Assembly: GCA_914767885.1 (NCBI GenBank)
Contig: CAJZBQ010000041.1
Coordinates: 687,001-751,000, forward strand
Length of the DNA: 64,000 nucleotides
Origin: Blepharisma stoltei
Taxonomy: Eukaryota > Ciliophora > Heterotrichea > Heterotrichida > Blepharismidae
Direction: 5' to 3'
Shown here: piece after piece, positions 39,416 to 50,350 of the stretch
How positions within the stretch are numbered: the first letter of the stretch is position 1
Layout of the letters: every line of letters starts with the position of its first letter
Position numbers and translations under genes: made by a program
The notes under the pieces: model-generated
Databases searched by the model: none
What the model was told of the DNA's origin: nothing
Seen by the model: only the letters and a program-made list of their open reading frames with translations

Positions 39416-42400
39416 ATGAAACATTTATATGTTTTCTTCATCATTCTAGCCCATGTGCAGTCGAGTAAATTTAATTTAGGCTCCTTCACAGCATTTGAAG
39501 TCACGTGCAAGAACTATCAAATAAGACAAGTAACAGATAACTATATGAGTGTTAAACCATATACTACTCTTCCTTCAGGCTCTCAATTTAAAGTTATATA
39601 TCCTTCAGCTTTCACAAATTTACCTTCAGGCACTGTATCTTGCTCTTTTACAGGGATAACTGGCGGCCAATGCCAATTTTCAGGCAATACCTTGTATATT
39701 ACCAATTTCACACCATCAAATTCTCCAACATTAACTTTTACCATTTCAAGTATCACAAACCCTACTTATGCAGGAATTACAGGAACTTTTCAGATTTATT
39801 CATTAAAATCAGATGGAACGATCCTTGACAGCACAACTTCAGGAGTTACACTAAATTTTACTCCCTTGAGCATGGGATCTGTTACTCTCTCCACTGAAAA
39901 CCAAATAGTAGCAAGCCCTTGCAAGTGAACTTTTGATGCGACCATAAACAACAGTGTTGGCAGTAATGGCGCATTTGTAGTAAGCTTTCCAAGCTGAAAT
40001 TCACAGCTAGGAGCAGCTGATACAGAAATTAGGTATTTCTGTGATGGAACGGTGACATGCACAGGAGTTACAAGTAATTTTTAATTAGATCTGCCTTCAT
40101 CACTTCCGTGCACGTGCTCAAAAGGCATAGCTACAATAACTTTGTCATCCGGTTTATCTGCTTCAAGGGATAAATAAAATATGCGTCTTCGTCTGGGCAT
40201 GGCCGGGAGGCCATGCATACTCGACTTATATTTTATTTATATCCGGTAAGGTTTTACTACTTCAGAAATGGACAGCAATGCTAGGTAAGCAATTCTGGTT
40301 GTGTTCAGAGCCTAGCCCAAGTCTAAATTCAAGGGTGGTTTTTTCCTCGTGGGGAAGATGAACACGGAAGTCGGTAAGGGGAAGCCCAGCAGAGTCCTCT
40401 GGACCATTCGGGCAACTCCCTAGCGTGAAACTGGGCGTTACGTCCAAGGCTTTCGAGTTCTACCTTCTACCGACAGTCGACCAGAGAATCCATTTTTTAT
40501 GGATTTTCGGGAAGACAACCCACATTGTGCGAATCCCTTGCTTGTGGCAACAAGGAGGGTTTCCGCCGAGGCCTCACCATGAGCGATGGAGCGTGTAAGG
40601 GTGCAAATCCCTAACCCTGTAAGTGCTAACGGCTTAATCTAATCTAATCTAATCTAATCTAATCTGCTTCAAGGGTTGTTTTTACAATTTCACCAATTTT
40701 AAATCCTCCGAGCACTGACGTTTTTACAGGGATTATCGTTTCAACTTCATATAGTGGTGGACTAATTGAACAAAGCTCCAGTTTATCTGTTCAAATGACT
40801 AAATCAACGACTTTAGAAATCTATTCTATGTGAATTGATGACGAAAAAGTTGGTGCTCAAGCAATTTATTATTTCTACACCAATTGCTCTGCACCTGTCA
40901 TATCGACTTACAATATGCAAATTACTTTTCCGACTGGAGAAATTACAGCAACGACAGGCGTAACAACTGTAGAAGGTGTTATATGGGTTAACCGTAATAA
41001 TCTCGTATATACGATTTCAAATGATGTTTTGACTCTAACAGGGCCTTTTACTCAATACATTGACTGATATAAGTCTATTGAATTTCAAGTATTGAGCTTA
41101 TCAAACCCGCCATCCACAAAGCCAACTCAACAAATTCAGATTAAAATAAGTACATCAAACGGAGGAACTGTTTGTTCAACAACATCAACAACTGGATATA
41201 GTATGACTGCGACTCCTTCGACGATTTCAAGCATATCAATTACACCATCAGACAAGACAATTGATGCATCAACATCATATGCTTTTTCGTTCACTCCCGT
41301 CGTCTCCATTCTTTCCGGGAGTGTAATTACAATAACAGTGCCATCGCAAGTCTCAATCAGTGACAAATCAGCAAGCTTTATTAGTTCTATCACTTCTGGA
41401 CTAGACTCAAATGCCCAATATTCAGTAGCTTCAAATGCAATTACGATTTCAAGTGGATTTCCAAGTCAACTAGCAGCCTCAAGCGTAATTTCTTTTTCTC
41501 TCTCAGATCTGACAAATCCACCGACAACAGCTACCTCATCAGTATTTACAATTACTATTTATTCAGATTCAACTTTAGATTACTCAGAAGTTAATGATCA
41601 ATCTGCAACAGTCACAGCTACATCTGGATCCCTTCAATCAGTTACTGTGACTCCTTCTTCTTATACAACAGGTGATTCATCTACATCGTACACATTCCTC
41701 ATTATTACTAGAAATAAAATGGAGAAGTTAACGGAAATTGGTCTCTGAGGCGAGCTCCCATGGAGCAGGTCTGACTCATCCTGATGAAGCTGAAAATAGA
41801 GCCTCTATCTATTTTTAAGCAGGCTTTGGGTTTGGAGATGCCTTGCCGAAGAGGGAATTTTTTGTTTTGTCTCCTGAAGGCATTCCTGTCCCTGCCAGAT
41901 GGACTAGACAGGTTTTGCCTCTCACAGGGTTTTTGTCTATTAGGACTATCGGGGCACCAGATAGAGGGTGGCTCTATAGGGAGCTGATCCTTAGGTTAGG
42001 TGAGTTTCGCCAGAAAATTCAAGAAGGTATAATTTTGGTTGGGCGTTGCACAGTTTGCACTCAAGTATATATGCACCCAGCGTAGGCCACCTCTCCTGGA
42101 GTCAAAGTAGTCCGGCTAGCAGGAGTCTCGCTTATGGATTCATAAGAATGGCGGGGCGAGCCAACCCAACCTCCCGGTGTATCCAGCCAGGTTTTACTTG
42201 GTTTGGTGGAGCGCAATGTCTAGTCGGCAGACCGCAGGCTCACATCCAAGTACCAGTGAGGTTTCTCCTTAATGATCGGAAATGTTCCCCTGCGCGATGC
42301 AAGGGGTTGTTTCCTGAGCTACGCATTTTCATCTTGGCCGACAGGTGACCAACAATTTTTTTCTCCAAATTATCTATAAGCCAAACCCCTTGGCGTACGA

Positions 42401-45400
42401 CACGGTGACCCAAACTTTCTGACTACCAGGGAGCATGTGCAAGCCCTTGTCTGGTAGGAGCGAGACTTTAAAGATCGTGAGATGATTGTCGGCGAAGTAG
42501 ATGAGTGGAGCGTTATGGAAGGGAAAAAGGATCTTCGGATCCCGGCAGGGAGCTTTTAAGTGTAAGTGTAATGGAGTCCCGCTTATGGCAATATAAAACT
42601 TTTAACTTAACTCATTACTACTGGCCATAAAATTGTTGCTGGCGGTCAAGTTCTTATAAGTTTTCCATCAGATGTCTCTATAGTGTTTTCAACCGCTACC
42701 TGCTCTAATCCTATTGGATTTAGTTCAGGCTACTCGTGTTCATTTACCTCATCAAGTGTCACTATAACTTATGGATTTCCAAGCGATTTTCCTCAAGGAC
42801 AAATCGGGATAACTGTTTCAAGCATAACAAATCCTGGGACTACCAAGCCTACAAACACTTTTAGTGTAACTTCAAGCTACCAAGGATCCTTAATAGACAC
42901 ACTTACAAGCGGAATAACAATTGCTATGACCCAAGCACATTTATTAACGAGTGCTTCTTTTACCCTTGGAAGCACCACTGTGGGAGCTACTGCAGACTTA
43001 AAAGTTGCTATATCCCCTTATAACTCAATGGCCTCTGGGTCCTATGCTCTAATTACTCCGCCTTCCCAAATTGAATTTCCTTCATCTCCTACATGTGTAT
43101 CTCAATCATCAAATCTGCAAAGCGTTTCTTGCAGCATCTCTGGAAGTGCTTTAAAAGCAGCTTTTACCTTAGCTTCAACTTCTACTTCAGAAATTGATTT
43201 TTCAATTAAAAACGTAGTTGGTCCACCGTCTACAAAGCCAACAGATACTTTTAGTATTTTTACTTATATATCAGGATATTCTATTGACTATATCAGCTCA
43301 GGGGTTTTTGTGAGTGCAAGCACTCCTGCAACTATGGTAGCTAGTGTAACTCCAACAAACACTGGAATAGCTCAGACAACTTCTTATACCTTTACGCTGA
43401 ATACACTTCATACTGTAGCAAGTGGAGGATATGTGATCATTGTTTTTCCCTCTCAGGTGTCGTATTCAGGTATTACATGCACTTATAACTCTCAGGCGGT
43501 AAGTTGTGAAGATAAAGGGAGCAATACTATATGGGTAAGTCCATTTGCAAGTGATTTTACTGCAGGAAAACTGACTTTCATTGTAAATAATGTAGAAAAT
43601 TATTCTCAGCCAGGAACTTCTGGGGCTTTTCAAATAACAACAATGACTTCTGATAACTATAAAATTGATTATAGTGGCTCTGCAGCAGTCACGTTCACCT
43701 GTGCGTTGCCTAAATACTCATATCAAAACAATTGCGTTGATAACTGTCCTGATGGAACTTATGCTAATGGCTCTGAATGTTCTAGCTGTGCAACTGGATG
43801 TGCTACTTGCTCTGGATCCTCAACTAATTGTTTGACATGCTCATATAAATAAAATTGCATTCGGTCTGAGAGAAACTAGCTCCTCATGGAGTTTTTATTT
43901 ATGGGTTTGGTTTTACCTTGAGAATTTTAGCACAGCTGCAGCAACTTAAATTTGGGGATAGCCAGAGAAACTGCTCCTCAGTGAATCAAGAGGCTTGGAT
44001 TTTTACCACTTAGCTCACCCGTGGAGGGTAACCCTTAGGCGTAGCATGCGCTGGAGGTAAGTCAGACAAGAACGACGATCAAGCCATGTGAGAAGTGCAG
44101 CCTTAATTGGCGGCGGCATGTCAAGGAATGCCTGCCCATATTGTTCGCCATTTTAAGTGACAGAATGACCCGTGATGTTCTTAGGGTCTAATCCCTTTTA
44201 AAAGTGAGTAGTATCGACACCTTAAAGACCGAATAATAAGTTAACTTAAGTTTGACGTGCTCACAAGGATATTACTTTTACCAAAATACTTGCGTCGACA
44301 CATGTCCATCTGATATCACAATTGTGAGTGGAAGTAATTGCATAAGCTGTCAATCCCCTTGCAAAACTTGTTCTGATTCTATCACACATTGCAATTCATG
44401 CACATCAGGGTATTATCTCTATAAAAATGCTTGCACCAAAACTTGCCCAACTGAAACTACTGTCATCGTTGGGAGTTCTTGTGTTGATTGTCAGTCGCCA
44501 TGCTCAACATGCTCTTTATCTATTACAAACTGCACTTCATGCACAACAAAATACTATCTTCACCAAAATAGCTGTTTAGATTCCTGCCCAAAAGAAACTA
44601 CAATCACCAATGGAACTGACTGTTTAGACTGCGAATCTCCTTGCTCAACCTGTTCAGAATCCATCACAAACTGCACGCTTTGCATTTCAGGATACTATTA
44701 TTATAAAAATACTTGCTTACAAACTTGTCCGACGAGCACTACAGTCCCAAGTGGAACCTCTTGTGTGGATTGTCAGTCTCCCTGCAGTACCTGCAGCTCT
44801 TCAATCACTTCTTGTACTTCTTGTATATCAGGCATGAATTTATATGGAAACCAATGTGTATCTACATGCCCAGATGGATATACTTCTATAAGCAGCATTT
44901 GTCAGCAATGCTCAACTAAGTGTAAAACATGCTCACAAACAATAGACACATGCACAAGCTGCTATTCTGGGGATCATTTAGATAATATTACATGCAGCCC
45001 AGACTATAGCACTACTTTATTATTAGATACAGTCCCATTTCCTGTTAGTACAAGTGGGACTGTTCTTTCAGGAATCAGTGCAGCTTCTAAAGTGCTTTTT
45101 CCATCTACTGGAATGACCTCAGGCACTCTTGCTATGTGAGGAGTAATTGAGCCAATCAGCTGAATTGGTGTAATAGGTGGCCTTAGTTCTTCAACGTCAA
45201 CTCATGGTAGAACTCTATTAGCAACTGATGAATTTCCTATATATGTCCCTTTTATTTTGCTTTTATCGTTTTTAGTGCTGCATGTTCTATTAAATTTGAT
45301 TTTTTGTGTGATTTATTACCACAAAATTTTTAAAAAAGACGATGACCATAGAAATTGGCTTAGCCTTAACAGAATAGCAAAAATGGTTATTGTACCGCTT

Positions 45401-45934
45401 GCAGTGGTTTTTTCATTTAAATTCATTAGGATGCTTGATGTAAAGCTATTTAACTTGAAGTGCTTTACAGCAGAGTTTACTACAAAAGCAGCTTTTTATA
45501 AACCACTTATATTATTTTCTTACGTAAGCTTACTGAGTGTTAATATTCCAGTTATTGGAACTTTATGCTACATTTTAATAGAATTTTCTACCGGGAACAT
45601 TGTATATGTGCTTGCCCTTGATTCCTTAATATTCAATATTCTTGTGTTTATGATTACCATAATTGACATTTTCATGATGAATATGGAGCTCAACAAAGAA
45701 TTGAAGGTAATGAAAGATAGTCAAATGGCAACTGATAATAATTTTACTATAAATACAATGAGGGATGCATTTGCAGAAACTATGGAAGATCTAACATTAA
45801 CCAATTTTGCAAGTATTAGCTCCCCATTACCACTTAGCAAGCAAAAATACTATGTGTCTTTTTCTCACATTATTTTCTCTTTAAAACACTTCTCAGCGCT
45901 ATATGGTCATAAAAAAATGTTCTATATAAATTAG
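39416..45934 (+). CDS. Giant Cys-rich surface membrane protein, extracellular and transmembrane part
   Basis: Signal peptide MKHLYVFFIILAHVQSS, then about 1,100 residues of Ser/Thr-rich repeated beta-type modules. A recurring unit contains an ITNP or NPPSTKPT motif, as in SSITNPTYAGITGTFQI, LTNPPTTATSSVFTITI and SITNPGTTKPTNTFSV. Next comes a furin/VSP-like Cys-rich string (CKTCSDSITHCNSC units), then about four membrane helices (from 45240 on). In-frame TGA codons are Trp. One 15-nt intron and three retroposons interrupt the frame; all are removable without loss. With an IES at 45837-45995 removed, the gene runs on into 45989-47668, and the whole becomes 2,080 codons. Likely a surface or adhesion receptor with a cytoplasmic tail; ligand unknown. 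Confidence 0.8.
40074..40088 (+). other. 15-nt intron (giant membrane-protein gene)
   Basis: GTAATTTTTAATTAG with in-frame TAA; removal gives GVTNLPSSLPC. Confidence 0.85.
40170..40661 (+). mobile_element. SINE-like retroposon, family B, copy 2, in the membrane-protein gene
   Basis: TSD ATCTGCTTCAAGGG (40156-40169, 40662-40675). Starts ATAAATAAAATATGCGTCTT, carries the same palindrome as copy 1 (GCATGGCCGGGAGGCCATGC), and ends in (TAATC)n with six units. Before the tail AGGGTGCAAATCCCT resembles a tRNA T-arm. Host frame is restored only by removal of 506 bp; no TA pair gives a stop-free alternative among those I tried. Confidence 0.92.
41710..42610 (+). mobile_element. Long SINE-like retroposon (about 900 bp), TTAACTTA-tail group
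   Basis: TSD CTCATTATTACT / CTCATTACTACT (41698-41709, 42611-42622; one mismatch). Starts AGAAATAAAATGGAG, shares blocks with 4239-4573, and ends ACTTTTAACTTAA. GC-rich, structured. Short plus-strand ORFs (41784-41987, 42046-42348) have no protein-like features. The TSD contains TA. Confidence 0.88.
42683..42770 (+). other. Coding sequence of the membrane protein resumes after the retroposon
   Basis: From 42611 the host frame reads LITTGHKIVAGGQVLISFPSDVSIVF and continues unbroken to 43843, proving that the host coding sequence is intact on both sides. Confidence 0.75.
43844..44249 (+). mobile_element. SINE-like retroposon, TTAACTTA-tail group, third insert in the membrane-protein gene
   Basis: TSD GTTTGACATGCTCA / GTTTGACGTGCTCA (43830-43843, 44250-44263). 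Starts TATAAATAAAATTGC and ends AATAAGTTAACTTAA. Contains two diverged copies of GAGAAACT-GCTCCTCA. Its removal (420 bp = 140 codons) restores NCLTCSQGYYFYQNTC. Confidence 0.88.
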
Positions 45935-45995
45935 TTCAAAAAAATTTCTCTATTAAAACGTAAAAGCCTTGCTTGCTAATCAAAGGGGATGAGTA
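45837..45995. other. Probable TA-bounded IES joining the membrane protein to its cytoplasmic tail
   Basis: Between TA 45835-45836 and TA 45994-45995, 159 bp = 53 codons. The insert starts GCAAGCAA and has the inverse TTGCTTGC 19 bp before its right end. Joining gives SSPLPLKIKNAELENMGDL without a stop. The repeat FAETMEDL upstream and SAETMVKN, SAETLDDI downstream suggest a single cytoplasmic region. Confidence 0.55.
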
Positions 45996-47668
45996 AGATA
46001 AAAAATGCAGAATTAGAAAATATGGGAGATCTAGAGTATACTCAATTAGGAGGTATAATGATAAAAAATGCAAGTACAGAAGCCATGGCAAGAAATGCAA
46101 GCGCAGAAACTATGGTAAAAAATGCAAGTGCAGAAACTCTAGATGATATCATTTATGCTGAAGAAGCTAGCTTCAAGGTAAACTACGAGGATATGACTTC
46201 AGCAGAAAATTTGAATGAAAATGAAATTTTCATAGGCTACGGATCAGGTGCACAAGTTTGGACCATGAGTTTTCAACATGAGTCTGAAACTAATGTTGGG
46301 CTTATCCCATTGCCTCCTGTAAAACCTGTATATCGTCCTCCACCTCCTAATATTCTCGAAACCATCCCTGAAGAAAGCGTTTTAGATCTCACGCTTTCAG
46401 AAATGGACATAGATGATAAAAGCATCATCAAAGTACCTCACATTCCTTCAGGAAAAAATATTAAAGTAAGGAAGTCTTTTGATGGGGCTGAAATCTTAGA
46501 TTTAGAATCCATTGATGAAAATCCTCAGCTGGTTGACCAAAACCTGTATTCAATTGAGCGGGTAAACCCAAATGATGCAAGATTTGGGACTTTAAAAGAA
46601 ATAGGCTCAAATAAGCTGATAACTGCTAAAAGAAACTTCGCAGGGGCAACAGTTGTTGACGTAGAAACTGAGGATGGAAAATGGCTTATTGGAAAACACG
46701 TCAGCAAAGAAGAAGATTTTGATTTCGCAAATGCAATTGAGGACCCTAAAAACCCAGAAGCTGTATTAGTCACCCATAAAAGAACTGGAGTGAAGTGCAG
46801 AGTTAAAAAAGGCTTCAAAGGACTGCCAAGACTTGATAAGAAAACAAATCTGCCTTTATTCAGAGAAAAAATAATTGACACCTATGACATTGATTCAGTT
46901 TTTGTAGACCCTAAGAATTCTCATTACGCAAATCTAGTTTCTGATGGAAAAGAAATCAGGGCTAGGCGAAATTTTATAGGAGGAAACATTCTAGACGTCC
47001 TCACAGATGAAGAATTCGAAGCGTTAAAAGCAGAAATGGCTGAAAAAAATGCTAACCGAAAAAGAGAAAAAAAAGAAAAAGAACTGGCCAAGCAGCAGGA
47101 ATATGAAGCAAGAATTAAAGAAGAGCAGGATAGAGAAAAAGAAAGAAAAGCTAAATGGCTTGAAAAGAAAGCAAAAGCAGAGCAAAAAGCTAAAGAAGAG
47201 GAAGAAGCGAGACTAGCTGAATTGCAAAAAGAAGAAAACGAAGTTATGATGTATGAAATACCAAATTTAGAGCAAAATGTGGATACTCAGGCTAATACGG
47301 ATACCCAGGCTTTTGTGTTTAATAAAGATGGATATGAAGAAGAGCCTCCAGCATTTACCACACCACAGAGCAAGATGTTTACAGAAACCTTTTTAAGCAA
47401 TTCTTCGAAAAAAGCTGTCACTCCTGAAGGGATTTCAAGTTTAGAAGCAATTTATTTGCAGAGGCTTGAACCTGCAAAAAATAAAAATATTTCAAGACCG
47501 AAAAAGAAAGGGAAAAAGCTGAGACACTTCAGCCCATTCATGAACCCAACGACTGAAGATAGCTTGCTAAATCAAATAGAAGATTCAGTTTTGAACCAAT
47601 TAAATATAGGGCAAGGCCCAGCTGATTTAGATTTTGAGTTGATAAGGAGAAAGACTGATAATGTTTAA
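45989..47668 (+). CDS. Cytoplasmic tail of the giant membrane protein or separate gene, 559 aa as ORF
   Basis: Open frame of 560 codons with its own ATG. N-terminal part has short repeats (MIKNASTEAM, ARNASAETM, VKNASAETL). Central part (residues about 145-350) contains a threefold repeat around a basic RRNF or RKSF motif: NIKVRKSFDGAEILDLES, LITAKRNFAGATVVDVET, EIRARRNFIGGNILDVLT. A highly charged Lys/Glu coiled coil (about 345-420) and a basic C-terminus follow. It lies in the same frame as the preceding ORF, and the repeat similarity to its last residues favours one gene of 2,079 aa. If separate, the two would be only about 50 bp apart. No known domain. Confidence 0.75.
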   Translation: MSKIKNAELENMGDLEYTQLGGIMIKNASTEAMARNASAETMVKNASAETLDDIIYAEEASFKVNYEDMTSAENLNENEIFIGYGSGAQVWTMSFQHESETNVGLIPLPPVKPVYRPPPPNILETIPEESVLDLTLSEMDIDDKSIIKVPHIPSGKNIKVRKSFDGAEILDLESIDENPQLVDQNLYSIERVNPNDARFGTLKEIGSNKLITAKRNFAGATVVDVETEDGKWLIGKHVSKEEDFDFANAIEDPKNPEAVLVTHKRTGVKCRVKKGFKGLPRLDKKTNLPLFREKIIDTYDIDSVFVDPKNSHYANLVSDGKEIRARRNFIGGNILDVLTDEEFEALKAEMAEKNANRKREKKEKELAKQQEYEARIKEEQDREKERKAKWLEKKAKAEQKAKEEEEARLAELQKEENEVMMYEIPNLEQNVDTQANTDTQAFVFNKDGYEEEPPAFTTPQSKMFTETFLSNSSKKAVTPEGISSLEAIYLQRLEPAKNKNISRPKKKGKKLRHFSPFMNPTTEDSLLNQIEDSVLNQLNIGQGPADLDFELIRRKTDNV

Positions 47669-47748
47669 TTTAAAATCATTAATCGAATTTCTTATTTAAA
47701 TTATTTATAAGCCATTTTGATGAGAAAAAAATTATAAAATACTCTTAA

Positions 47749-48111
47749 TTATACGATAAAGAATTCTTGTGAATTATAATTGTATTCAGTTAAATTATTA
47801 ACTGAAACTATCTTTTTGCATACAGGACACGAAGGTTTGGTCTCAAGTCAAGTATCTACACACTCGGAGTGAAATTTATGAGGACATTTTAAAACAGTGA
47901 TAATCTGTCCTTTCGTTATATCATTCATACAAATTGAGCAAAAGCCTTCCTCTTCAGCTTCTAGATGAAGCAACTCTCCAGTTATGTCTTGTGATTGCAT
48001 AGTATAATTTGTATTCTGAATGTTGGTTTCATTTAGCTGCTCAATATATCTCTCTACTGAATTCTGAATGACAAGGTCCAAAACCATCAGCTGCTGCTCT
48101 TCGTATGACAT
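47749..48111 (-). CDS. RING-H2 finger protein, 120 aa
   Basis: Minus-strand ATG at 48111. The N-terminal half is helical; the RING begins at CSICMNDITKGQIITVLKC, followed by HKFHSECVDTWLETKPSCPVC. The Trp after DT is TGA at 47848, so the standard code would cut the RING in half; the true end is TAA at 47749-47751. All eight zinc ligands (C2, C1H2, C1, C2 order of RING-H2) are present. Predicted E3 ubiquitin ligase; no membrane segment, target unknown. Confidence 0.88.
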
Positions 48112-48139
48112 TCTCCGAGCTAAAAAATAAATTCTGACT

Positions 48140-48425
48140 TGCCTCGGACAAAATCGTTCGAAAAATCCCTATTTTTTTGGGTAAAATCTACCCTCCATGA
48201 GCTAACTAAATTTTTGATATACAAAATATCTTGTAATAATTATTATATGAAATCTTGAAATTCTGTTAAGTTGTAAGCAGCTCACATTTTAAAACATAAA
48301 TATTAAAATTAAGCAATTTTGCTTTCCAATTTTTACAAATTGAATTTTTTTAAATTTTCAGAAAAAATTTTAATCCCCTCTGTGAGTGAGCAAAATTATT
48401 TTGTTTGCTCTCGGAGAGGGGATAA
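48140..48425. mobile_element. Degenerate family 1 MITE
   Basis: Left part has a decayed arm (CGAAAAATCCCTATTTTTTTGG then CTACCCTCCATGAGC), the core keeps the AATTCTGTTAAG and TTTAAAACATAA landmarks of intact copies, and the right end is a hairpin CCCTCTGTGAGTGAGCAAAA with GTTTGCTCTCGGAGAGGGG. Intergenic; TSD not clear. Confidence 0.75.
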
Positions 48426-49080
48426 GAAGAATCATAAAAAAGGTTGCAGAAATTCACCCAATCAGTAAAAGGGTTTGAGACCTCAAATTATTTGAAACTA
48501 ACAGCAGCTTGATAAAAATCAGGGCTATGGTGAGACAGCAGAACTAGAATAAAGCTTACTAAAAATAATTTTGTTGATAGGTAATATGTAAAGTACTTCA
48601 ATTTTGAAAGCAAACTCATTTTAATAAAATTTATTTAATTCAAAAAAATAAGCGAAATTATCATAAATTGGATGGAGATTGACTTAATTTGCTTACTGCC
48701 ATATGACATATATATCAATTCATGCCGACTTATTATTTATTATATCAATCAGAAAAATCATAAGCACACTCAAATTGCTTTTGATTATTAGGAATTAATA
48801 TAGCCCAAGTCTACTTTGGCCCATGCTATCCCAACGTCTACCGTAAAAATTTAGAAGTCTATTTTACCAATATTTGTTGGAAAACTAATCTCCAGATGAC
48901 AAGCCCATATGCTACTGGAGATTTATCATCAGGTGAATTGGTTTTACTATAAATTTTGATAAAACTAACTCCTCATTTGACTTCGGGAGATCTGGATATC
49001 CCGAGCTAAAAGGAGGCTCTGCTATACTGCTATTTAAATTAAAATATTTATTTGTATATTGTGTAAAACTCTCCTTTAAA
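48426..49080. other. AT-rich spacer
   Basis: No convincing gene; one short minus ORF (48912-49109) overlaps the end of ADAT3 and looks random. Confidence 0.4.
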
Positions 49081-49854
49081 TTACTCTTCATTATTTTCAT
49101 CAAAAACATTTTTTTTTATCCTAAGCACTCTATACATATAATTTAAAGGCTTCTCATGAAGCCTCCAGTATGAATAAGCTCCATCTTCCATTTTCTCCAT
49201 AAAATAGACCCTTTCAAACCTCGAATGAACTAAAGCCATTCCACACATCAAACAAGGCTCAACCTTGGTGATGAGATAGTGATCATTACAATAATATTGA
49301 TTATCAGAAATAGGAAAATTATTAATTGCATCCATAATTGGATGCTGCAAAGGCAAGTCTCCTTTTTTCCCATAGCAGATTTCTTCGGTTTTCGGGTTAT
49401 AAATAGCAGCTGAGTCATGGTCTAAGCTCTTCATAATTTCAAAAATTTTTTTCATTTCTTCTTTTATTTGGATTATTGGAAGGATGCTTGGTTCTTTATA
49501 AGAAATAGGCCAAAATGAGTTTCAGATCTTTAATTGTTCACGGGTATAAGCAGGAAATTGAGGAACTTCTTTTTCTATTATTCGATCACAATCATTGCAG
49601 CCATCTCCAAGGGTTTTGAGCTCTTCAGCTTCTTCATCTGTGATTAGATTTGAAGGTCCTATTACTAATTCAAGCTGATGGCCGCATGTGTGTTTTTTTG
49701 CTCTTTTTAGATGATTGAGAGAGTATTGCTCTAATGGGAACTTTTTGCCCATCATTTTGATAGTTTCTGTGCCTTTTTGTGCATCGATGATTAGGATTTT
49801 GCATAAAGTATTTGTTGGTTTTGTACTTGTGCAATATGGGAGATATTCCTTCAT
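49081..49854 (-). CDS. tRNA adenosine deaminase subunit ADAT3-like, 257 aa
   Basis: Minus-strand frame from ATG 49854; TGA at 49522 is Trp. The N-terminal half (LNHLKRAKKH, PQFPAYTREQLKIWNSFWP) matches the ADAT3 substrate-recruiting domain. The deaminase core has PLQHPIMDAIN, where the catalytic Glu of HAE is replaced, as in the inactive ADAT3 partner, the zinc motif EPCLMCGMALVHSR and the end piece LHEKPLNYMYRVLRI. ADAT3 pairs with ADAT2 to convert A34 to inosine in tRNA anticodons. A full-length MITE sits four bases upstream of the start codon. Confidence 0.9.
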
Positions 49855-49858
49855 CTTA

Positions 49859-50239
49859 CTCCCCCCCCCCTCCGTGAGTGAACAAAAAAATTTTGTTCAC
49901 TCACGGAGGGGGGTTAATTTTTTTTTTTAAAAAAAATTTATATATAAATTTTATAAAAAATATTTTTTTTCGAAATTTAAAAAAATCCTAATTCGCAAAA
50001 ATTGGAAAGCAAATATTAATTTAATATAAAATTTATGTTTTAAAAAGCAATTCGTTTAAAATTAAACAGAATTAGCTCTAGATTTCATTATACTAATTAT
50101 CATTTATATATCAATTTTTTTTTTCCATAAAAAAATTTTTGTATTAAAAAAATTTTTGTTCACTCACGGAGGGTGGGTTTTTGGGGCAAAAAATAGGGAT
50201 TTTTCTAATGGTTTTGTTCACTCACGGAGGGGGGGGGAG
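49859..50239 (-). mobile_element. MITE family 1, copy b (381 bp), abutting the ADAT3 start codon
   Basis: TSD TTA (49856-49858, 50240-50242). In this copy the hairpin end is at the left (CCTCCGTGAGTGAACAAAA with its inverse, 49868-49915) and the double-motif end at the right, ending GGGGGGGAG. Core nearly identical to copies c and d. Confidence 0.92.
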
Positions 50240-50350
50240 TTAATATATTTTAATCAAAATTGTAATAATTATCCAGCAGAAAATATATAATATTTAAGCG
50301 AATATTTAATTTTAGGAAATATTCAATAGAATTTCATAATTATATAAATT

